NCBI GenBank assembly: GCA_013306675.1
Contig: JABLUY010000180.1
Span: 1 to 64,000, forward strand
Reading direction: 5' to 3'
Source: Thraustochytrium sp. TN22
Lineage: Eukaryota; Sar; Bigyra; Thraustochytrida; Thraustochytriidae
Length of the DNA stretch: 64,000 bases
Shown here in pieces: positions 58,177 to 64,000 of this stretch. The notes under the pieces are model-generated. The model had not been told where the DNA came from. It saw nothing but the letters and a program-made list of their open reading frames with translations, and made no database searches. Position 1 is the stretch's first letter; each line of letters opens with the position of its first letter. Made by a program: the position numbers and the translations under genes.

Positions 58177-60477
58177 ATGGGCCCCGGGCTGGGCCTGAGC
58201 CTGCGGCTGCCGGTGGCGCAGCTGGAGCGGCCTGCGAACGGCGAGAAGTTCGTGCTGCCGTCATGGGCGTGCGAACCGTCGGTGGGCGCCGCGCTGCACG
58301 TGACCAAGAACGGCGAGACGCTGACGACGCTGCGGCTGGACGGCCACATGTACGTGATGCTCGGCCGCTCGCCCAAGGTCTGCGCCAAAGGACACGGCTA
58401 CGTCATCACGCACCAGACGCTCTCGCGCCAGCACGCTGTCATCGTGCACGGCGCCGAGGGCACGCTGTATATTATCGACCTCGACACGCCGTACGGTACC
58501 TGGGTCGGCAGGGAACGCCTCAAGCCCTACTGCCCCGTGCTGCTTGGCAATACCAACATCCTCACACTCGGCTGCTCCTCCCGCCGCTATGTCGTGCGCG
58601 TCTTTCCGCTTGGGGGCCGTCTGCACGCGGGCAGCATCGCCTCGCCCTCGGCCGCCTCGCGCCTCGCACGCGTTTGCACGCCCGGCCGCGCCTCGCAGCA
58701 GGACCAGGACCAGGTCCCATCGCTGCCGCAGCCGCGCATTGACGTGCTCGGCGCCACGCACATCAGCAGCCCGAAACCCAAACACAAAAAGGAGGCCGCC
58801 GCCGCGGACCACGACGGCGGCCCCGCGGAGGACCTCGCCTTTGACCACGGTCTCGAGGGTAGCGCAGGGGCGCGGCCCGCGGCCGGGTCCGGCGAGGGCG
58901 GCGAAGCCGCCGCCACCTCCGTTAGCAACAACGACGCCGATCTGGCCGGTCCGAATCTCTTCGACAAGGACCACGACGACGACGACGACGAGGACGACGA
59001 CGAAGAGGAAGAGGAGGACGAGGACGCCAGCCCGGCCACGCGCCTCGACACGCAGCGTTGCAACGAGAGCTTGCGTCAGGCGCGCCTGCACTCCGGCCTT
59101 AATGCCTGCGTCGCCTGCCCCTCGCCCAAGTCTATGCTCGGCCGCCGCCCCAGCGACTCGCCCGTGGACGCCTCTCCATCAGACATCGCCGCCTTTGTTG
59201 CTGCCACGGCCAGTCCGGTCGCGTCGCCTGCGCTCGTCGCGCAGCCCGACCACCCAGGCGGCGCCCGCCGCCGATCAAGTTCAGGCCTCACCACCAACGT
59301 CGAGACTCTGCCAAAGCTCCCGCCGTCCACCCTCTCTCTCGGGTTGTTCACCACTGGCAACCACGCCTACGCCGGCGCCGGCACCACGCAACGCTCGCTG
59401 TCGAGTTACAGCCCCGGCCCCGGCCCGGCCTCGCCCGGCGCCGGCTCGATTCTCGCCTCCTCGCCCATGCTGACCTGCTGCGCGCAGCTCTCGCAGAGCG
59501 TGCCAAATGTCTCCCACATGGAGGACCTCTCGCTTGACCGCGCGTGCCAGGAGGGCAACCGCATCCGCCGTGAGACGCTTAACAAGGTCAAGCAACTGCG
59601 ACAGCCTCACCACCAGCGCGCCTGCAGCACCTCGCTGGCCCACAACGCCCCGCCGCCCTTCCAGCGCAGCCGCGCCAACTCCACCTCAGCCACCATGAAG
59701 CGCCGCGCCGCCGAGCAGCTCCCCCCCGTCGCGCCGCAGCGCCGCCGTAGCGTACTGGCATCGTGCCGCCCGCGCCGTGTCAGCTTCTCCAACAATGGTC
59801 CCGAGGTTATCCACGCCGACTACCACGACGAGGTCTTGGCCGCTGCCGTCAACGTGTGCGAGCCCCCGGCCTCGCTCACGCTCACGCTGCCGTGCGGGCC
59901 CACCACGGCCGCCCCAGCTAAGGTCTCTTTGACCTCCTCCTCTTCCTGCTCTTCCTCCTCTTCCTCCTCCTCGTCGTCTTCCTCCTCCTCGGCTCCGGCC
60001 TCGGCCTCGGGTTCCGGCTCGGCTTCCACGTCCACCTCCACGTCCACATCCACATCCACGTCCACGTCCACGACCGTGTTCGCCCCGGCTTGCCCGGCAC
60101 CGCCCTCGCCGCCGGTCGCTTGCGCGCCCGCGCCGAGTGCGGCATTTTTGCCGCGCAACACCTCGGTCGCCTCGTTGTCATCCCATTCGAGTGAGTCCTC
60201 TGCCGACGGCGGTGCCTCCGAGTCTCTCGATGATGCCGTGGACGGCACCGCCTCGCTGGCTCGCCGCGTCTCACCTCCTGCGCGTCTCTCGCTTTGCAAG
60301 GAGTTTCAGCCTCTCCTCGACCATGACAACGATTCCTCTCCCAGCGATGCCCGGCGCCGCAGCCTGGCTCAGACGCCGAGCGCCAAGCTTGGTGTCAACC
60401 CGGCCAGCTGGCCCACCTCCCCCGCTGCTCTTCGCGGTGACCGCCACTGGCAACAGGCCAAGCCTGCCGAGAGCTGA
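58177..60477 (+). CDS. PPP1R8: NIPP1-like FHA-domain regulator of protein phosphatase 1
   Basis: 766 residues from ATG 58177 (the frame upstream begins only with GTG). N-terminal FHA domain (about 30-145) matches NIPP1 rather than other FHA proteins: LPSWACEPSVGAALHVTKNG, YVMLGRSPKVC, THQTLSRQHAVIVH, LYIIDLDTPYGTWVG and a final LTLGCSSRRYVVR. It should bind phospho-Thr-Pro partners. Much later a PP1-docking RVSF sits at 534-537 in a basic context followed by NNGPEVIHAD, like the RVTFSEDDEIINPED of NIPP1. Human NIPP1 is 351 residues; this one is extended by acidic (about 265-285), Ser-rich and Ser/Thr-repeat tracts with no visible fold. Expected to be nuclear, holding PP1 near spliceosome or chromatin substrates. 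Convergent with the beta-adaptin gene. Confidence 0.83.
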   Translation: MGPGLGLSLRLPVAQLERPANGEKFVLPSWACEPSVGAALHVTKNGETLTTLRLDGHMYVMLGRSPKVCAKGHGYVITHQTLSRQHAVIVHGAEGTLYIIDLDTPYGTWVGRERLKPYCPVLLGNTNILTLGCSSRRYVVRVFPLGGRLHAGSIASPSAASRLARVCTPGRASQQDQDQVPSLPQPRIDVLGATHISSPKPKHKKEAAAADHDGGPAEDLAFDHGLEGSAGARPAAGSGEGGEAAATSVSNNDADLAGPNLFDKDHDDDDDEDDDEEEEEDEDASPATRLDTQRCNESLRQARLHSGLNACVACPSPKSMLGRRPSDSPVDASPSDIAAFVAATASPVASPALVAQPDHPGGARRRSSSGLTTNVETLPKLPPSTLSLGLFTTGNHAYAGAGTTQRSLSSYSPGPGPASPGAGSILASSPMLTCCAQLSQSVPNVSHMEDLSLDRACQEGNRIRRETLNKVKQLRQPHHQRACSTSLAHNAPPPFQRSRANSTSATMKRRAAEQLPPVAPQRRRSVLASCRPRRVSFSNNGPEVIHADYHDEVLAAAVNVCEPPASLTLTLPCGPTTAAPAKVSLTSSSSCSSSSSSSSSSSSSSAPASASGSGSASTSTSTSTSTSTSTSTTVFAPACPAPPSPPVACAPAPSAAFLPRNTSVASLSSHSSESSADGGASESLDDAVDGTASLARRVSPPARLSLCKEFQPLLDHDNDSSPSDARRRSLAQTPSAKLGVNPASWPTSPAALRGDRHWQQAKPAES
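59935..60078 (+). repeat. Coding Ser tract and (TCCACG)n repeat
   Basis: TCC/TCT-rich microsatellite coding ~16 Ser residues, then about nine TCCACG/TCCACA hexamers coding a Ser-Thr dipeptide run, inside the NIPP1-like gene. Likely unstructured. Confidence 0.88.
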
Positions 60478-60831
60478 CTCACGGCTTCTCGCATTCCTTT
60501 CGTTCCTTTTCCTCCCTCCTCCACTGCCCGCCTCCCATGACGCTGCTGGCTGCTGCTCTCCGTTTCCACCTGTGTAGTTGTGTTCATTGCGCGGCCACTT
60601 CTGACTGACTCTACTACTACAACATGATTGATTTGTCTTTGCCAATTTGATGCAAGGGAGCAACTTCGTCTGGCCTGCCATACGGATCGACTCGTTGTCT
60701 TCTCCCTCGGCGTGGGTGCAGGAATTCAACGTGCGCAATGATCTTTCGCATGGCATTTGCATCATCGTTGCGTGATGGTTGCGTATTCATCTGACCTTTT
60801 ATAGCTAGCTTAGTAGAGAGCTGTCACTGAC
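60478..60831. other. Spacer between convergent NIPP1-like and beta-adaptin genes
   Basis: 354 bp of shared 3' sequence, C/T-rich then lower in GC. A small CTAGCTTAG group lies near 60804. No gene. Confidence 0.7.
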
Positions 60832-63609
60832 TCACGCCTGGACAAGGAGGCGCTGAAAGGCCTCGTGGGCAAAGGGAAGGACCTGCGCGACCTCAGAGCG
60901 GAGGTTGACCTTGCAGGCATCGTGGCCATCCTTAAAGGTGATTTCGGCCAGGACAGTGGCGCCAGTGGTGGTCTTGAGAGAGAAGAAGGCGACACGCTGG
61001 TCTGGGGCGGGGCTCCGCGTGGCAATGTGGAAGATGTTGCGCTCCGCGAGCATGGAGATGACGTAGTCGACGCTGGTGGACACGAGGCCACGCAGCGTGG
61101 TGGCCTGTCCCTTGGCATCGCCGAGCGCCTTCCAGGCGTCGATGAAGTCCTTCTTGCCGACCTCGCCTTGCTCGGTGAAGAGCACGTAAAAGGGGAGCGC
61201 GATCTTGAAGTACTTGATGGAGCCGATGGCAAAGTTCTTGAGTGCCACGTCAATGGTCAGGTTGGGCGCGACGCCCGGGTTGGCCATGTCGCGGCGCGTC
61301 TCGATGGGCGCGCTATACCTGGTCTTGGGGGCGCCCTGCATGAGGACGGTGCCGAGGTCGACGTTGACGCTGGCGGGCGCTAGCGCGAAGGTGTTCTTGT
61401 TGAACTGAATGGCGAACTTGGAGAAGGGCGTCGGGGACCCCGCGTTGCTAAAGTCGAGGTCCAGGTAGATGGCGCCGTTGCGACGGGCGAAGTCCGCGTC
61501 CAGCTGCAGACCCTCGGCCTCGCCCGGGTGCAGGCGCGTCGGCAGCGGAGCGGCGCTCGCAGCCGGCGACGGCGAGTCGAAGCCGCCCAGGAGGTCGCCG
61601 CCGAAACTGCCATTGCCACTACCGCCGCCGCCGCCGCCCAGCGACATGTCGCCAAAGCCGAGGAGGTCGTCCTCAGCGGCCTGCGGCTTCTTGCTGCGCA
61701 CGCCGGTCTCCTCATCGTCGTCACTGTCGTCGTCGTCGTCGTCGTCATCGTCGCTGCCGACCAAGACGTTGCCATCCTCGTCCTCGTCACCCGGCATGCC
61801 CGAGCCAAGCGGGATGCGGGCGCGCTTGACAAAGGCGGAGGGCGGTTTGTGGTAAATGGACGCGAGCGTGGCGATGTTCTCGACCAGGAGGTCGAGCAGC
61901 GCCGGCTCGAGCTGCGCGGAATCATCCACGATGACGGGCTTCTCGGCCAGCACAACACGCTTGGCCGCCTCCGGGTCCGTGGACAGCAAGCGCCAGTAAA
62001 TGTAGCCGCGGTCGCGCAGGTCCGGGTTGTCGCTGTGCTCGGTGGCCATGGACAGCACAGACTCCATGATCTCCTTGGTGCCGTCGGGGCGCTTCAAAAA
62101 GAGCTTGACCGTGGCGGTGAGCAGCTGCAGCTGGACCTCGGACGTCTCGTCCTGGAAGGCGTCCATGAAGGTCTCAAGCAGCTCATCCGCGTTGTCGATG
62201 CGCTCCGCGTACTCGCCGACGATCCAGATCATGGCAGCCTTGGCCTCGGGCTCGTCGAGCGTCTCGAGGTTCTCGCAGAGCGTCGCGATGATGGACTCAT
62301 AGCGGTTCGGGAAGCGGCGGAAGATGAAGCTGATAACGATGATGGCCTCCTGCACGACGTAGTTGACCTTGGTCTTGATGAGCTCCAGCAGCACGTTGAT
62401 GCAGCGCTCAGCAGACCGCTCCAGCTTGATGGCCACGCGGCCGATGGCGCGGACCGAGGACTTGACAAAGTCGATGTCGATCTCCGTCGCGTACTCCTTG
62501 AGCTCCTGCAGCACCTGCTCCGCATTGCGGTCCGTCGCCAGCTTGACCAAAATCTGCAGCTTCTCCATCTTGACGTAGATCGGGTCCGTGTAGCGGCAGA
62601 AGAAGACGCGGACGTCATTCGACAGAATCGACGGCCGCTTCTGCACAATCAGGTTGATGTTGCGCAGCGCCACGTACTGGATCTCCGGCTCCGCCGACAG
62701 CAGCGTCACCAGCGGCGGCGACATCTTGCGCGTCAGCGCCTTGACGGTCTCCTGCGACTCGATCAGGTCCAGGTACTTGACGATGATCTTCACCGCCGAC
62801 ATGACCACCGCCGAGTTGCTGTGCTGCAGACGCGGCGACACGCGCTCCACAATCGACTCCGCCTCGCGCGCGCTCGACGGCTGGTACGTCGCCAGCGCGT
62901 CCAGGATGAAGACCTGCGACCACTCGCTGCACTCTGTCAGCGCCGCCAGCAGCTTGGTCAGCACCGACCCGCTCACCGAGAACACCTTGGACCCGTCCAC
63001 GCTGAAACTCGCAATCTCGCTGAGCGCCGCCACCGCGTTCGCCACCACCGTCGGGTTCGCGTCGCTAATCAGGTCGTGTAGCAGCTCCAGAAACCCCTGC
63101 TCCTCCGCCAGCTCCGGGTTGATGTCGTACAGCTTCGCCACGCAGATGGCCGCCGTCTTGCGCACGTACGGGTCGTCGTCCGACAGCGAGCGCCGCAGCG
63201 GGTCGCACAGGTACTCGGTGATCTTGTCCACGCGGATGCACCCCATCGTGCGGATCGCCAGCGCCCGGATCAGCGGGTTCGGGTCGTTCGCGTCGCGCCG
63301 GAAGCAGTTCACCGCCAAAATCGCCACGTCCGGCGCCGACTTGGCGTAGTTGATCAGGTACAGGTACACCAGCTTCTTCAGCTCCACGTTCGCCGTCTGC
63401 ATGCAGTTCAGCATGTCCGGGAACAGCGCCGACACGTCCTTGCCCACCGTCATCGCCGCGATCACCTTCTTCACCGCCTCCTTGCGCCGCTCCGCCTTTT
63501 GGTCGTTCAGCTCCTCCTTGAGCTCGTGCATCTCGCCCTTCTTCGTCGTCGAGAAGTACTTGGAGTCCCCGCCGCCTTTGCGGAGACCCGCCAGGTTCAT
63601 CATCATCAT
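60832..63609 (-). CDS. AP-1/AP-2 complex beta-adaptin
   Basis: 925 residues (human AP2B1 937). Large subunit of a clathrin adaptor complex at the trans-Golgi or plasma membrane. Four consecutive ATGs open the frame (63609 back to 63598); any could initiate. Trunk (about 15-590) of armadillo-like helices starts [19 protein letters not shown], with [76 protein letters not shown] and [19 protein letters not shown], all nearly as in animal and plant beta-adaptins. The hinge is acidic, with an Asp run and LLGFGD and DLLGGFD, which may serve as clathrin or accessory-binding boxes. The C-terminal ear has both subdomains (LDLDFSNAG..., then the platform ending QRLLVQA). AP-1 versus AP-2 cannot be told; many protists share one beta. 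Confidence 0.96.
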   Translation of the reverse strand: MMMMNLAGLRKGGGDSKYFSTTKKGEMHELKEELNDQKAERRKEAVKKVIAAMTVGKDVSALFPDMLNCMQTANVELKKLVYLYLINYAKSAPDVAILAVNCFRRDANDPNPLIRALAIRTMGCIRVDKITEYLCDPLRRSLSDDDPYVRKTAAICVAKLYDINPELAEEQGFLELLHDLISDANPTVVANAVAALSEIASFSVDGSKVFSVSGSVLTKLLAALTECSEWSQVFILDALATYQPSSAREAESIVERVSPRLQHSNSAVVMSAVKIIVKYLDLIESQETVKALTRKMSPPLVTLLSAEPEIQYVALRNINLIVQKRPSILSNDVRVFFCRYTDPIYVKMEKLQILVKLATDRNAEQVLQELKEYATEIDIDFVKSSVRAIGRVAIKLERSAERCINVLLELIKTKVNYVVQEAIIVISFIFRRFPNRYESIIATLCENLETLDEPEAKAAMIWIVGEYAERIDNADELLETFMDAFQDETSEVQLQLLTATVKLFLKRPDGTKEIMESVLSMATEHSDNPDLRDRGYIYWRLLSTDPEAAKRVVLAEKPVIVDDSAQLEPALLDLLVENIATLASIYHKPPSAFVKRARIPLGSGMPGDEDEDGNVLVGSDDDDDDDDDSDDDEETGVRSKKPQAAEDDLLGFGDMSLGGGGGGSGNGSFGGDLLGGFDSPSPAASAAPLPTRLHPGEAEGLQLDADFARRNGAIYLDLDFSNAGSPTPFSKFAIQFNKNTFALAPASVNVDLGTVLMQGAPKTRYSAPIETRRDMANPGVAPNLTIDVALKNFAIGSIKYFKIALPFYVLFTEQGEVGKKDFIDAWKALGDAKGQATTLRGLVSTSVDYVISMLAERNIFHIATRSPAPDQRVAFFSLKTTTGATVLAEITFKDGHDACKVNLRSEVAQVLPFAHEAFQRLLVQA

Positions 63610-64000
63610 CGTGCCGCCGCCGCGCCTGCTCCGCGCCGCGCGCGCGCCCTCTCCACCGCGCCCGCCCGCCCGCCTCGCGCAACGCGAGCGAGCCGGCTGA
63701 CCTGGCCGCGCGGCCCGCCCCAGCCGCCGCCCTCGCCGCCGCGCCGCGCGCGCCGACCCGCGACCCGCCGCCGCGACCGGCTGCGCTCCCGCACGCGCTG
63801 CCGCTCCCGCCGCCGCACGCGCGCCGCCGCACCGCGCCGCCGCTGCGTCGGGCTCTGCCGCTCCCTCGCGCGCTCGATCTTCTTCGCCTCCTTCATCATC
63901 ATCGACCCGCTGCCTGCCCGCCGCCCGCGGTTGGGCCGCTTTTCCGGGCCATTCTTATTCTTGCCAGTGCAACTTGAACGTGGTTCAACTTCAACTTGAC
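63610..64000. other. Beta-adaptin 5' flank to the window edge
   Basis: 391 bp, mostly GCC/CGC-rich sequence upstream of the beta-adaptin start. A TCATCATCAT run at about 63892-63902 recalls the ATG cluster at the start codon. No gene seen. Confidence 0.6.

Overview
The window is nuclear DNA of a GC-rich, intron-poor eukaryotic microbe. Its genes are eukaryotic core genes (CCT-gamma chaperonin, PRMT1, CCR4 deadenylase, beta-adaptin, NIPP1-like PP1 regulator, HECT ligase, myosin, MFSD5 transporter). Almost all are read as single uninterrupted frames, the longest being 11.7 kb. Third codon positions are strongly G/C, spacers are 0.2-3.4 kb and full of micro- and minisatellites, and genes lie on both strands without operons. 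The Pro/Thr-rich repeats of the secreted proteins, the MyTH4 myosin without a FERM domain and the plant-like CCR4 fit a stramenopile, perhaps a labyrinthulomycete (thraustochytrid). That placement is inference.

Layout: 44-973 (+) MhpD/FAH-family hydratase; 1266-1613 (-) MIF-type tautomerase; 2585-5650 (-) AIG1/GIMAP-like GTPase with PH-like, SAM and MIB/HERC2 modules; 7700-11314 (+) RCC1/HECT ubiquitin ligase; 11690-13915 (-) double-TIR protein with Mind-bomb-type repeats; 15852-16910 (-) PRMT1; 17682-19286 (-) CCT3; 20391-21797 (-) RNF141-like RING protein; 25173-29216 and 32047-35616 (+) two tandem paralogous secreted Cys-rich proteins with VWD-like modules; 35819-37224 (-) MFSD5-like transporter with a reading-frame break; 38297-40396 (-) CCR4-type deadenylase; 43389-44942 (+) GAPDH of a long bacterial type; 45841-57495 (+) giant WW-myosin-MyTH4 protein with about 18 tail repeats; 58177-60477 (+) FHA/RVxF NIPP1-like protein; 60832-63609 (-) AP-1/AP-2 beta-adaptin.

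Most genes are unrelated housekeeping neighbours. Two local groupings stand out. The first is the 2.6-13.9 kb block, where a GTPase carrying a MIB/HERC2 domain, a HERC-like HECT ligase and a TIR protein carrying Mind-bomb-type SH3 repeats lie side by side, suggesting (not proving) a signalling or ubiquitin module. The second is the tandem pair of large secreted proteins, probably a cell-surface or matrix family that arose by internal duplication and then gene duplication. The most unusual single object is the 3884-residue myosin, whose tail is a long array of a degenerate helical repeat.

Start codons were chosen as ATG, guided by domain or signal-peptide position. Several longer open frames begin only with GTG or TTG and were trimmed. 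No rRNA, convincing tRNA, CRISPR array, transposase, reverse transcriptase or viral gene was seen.
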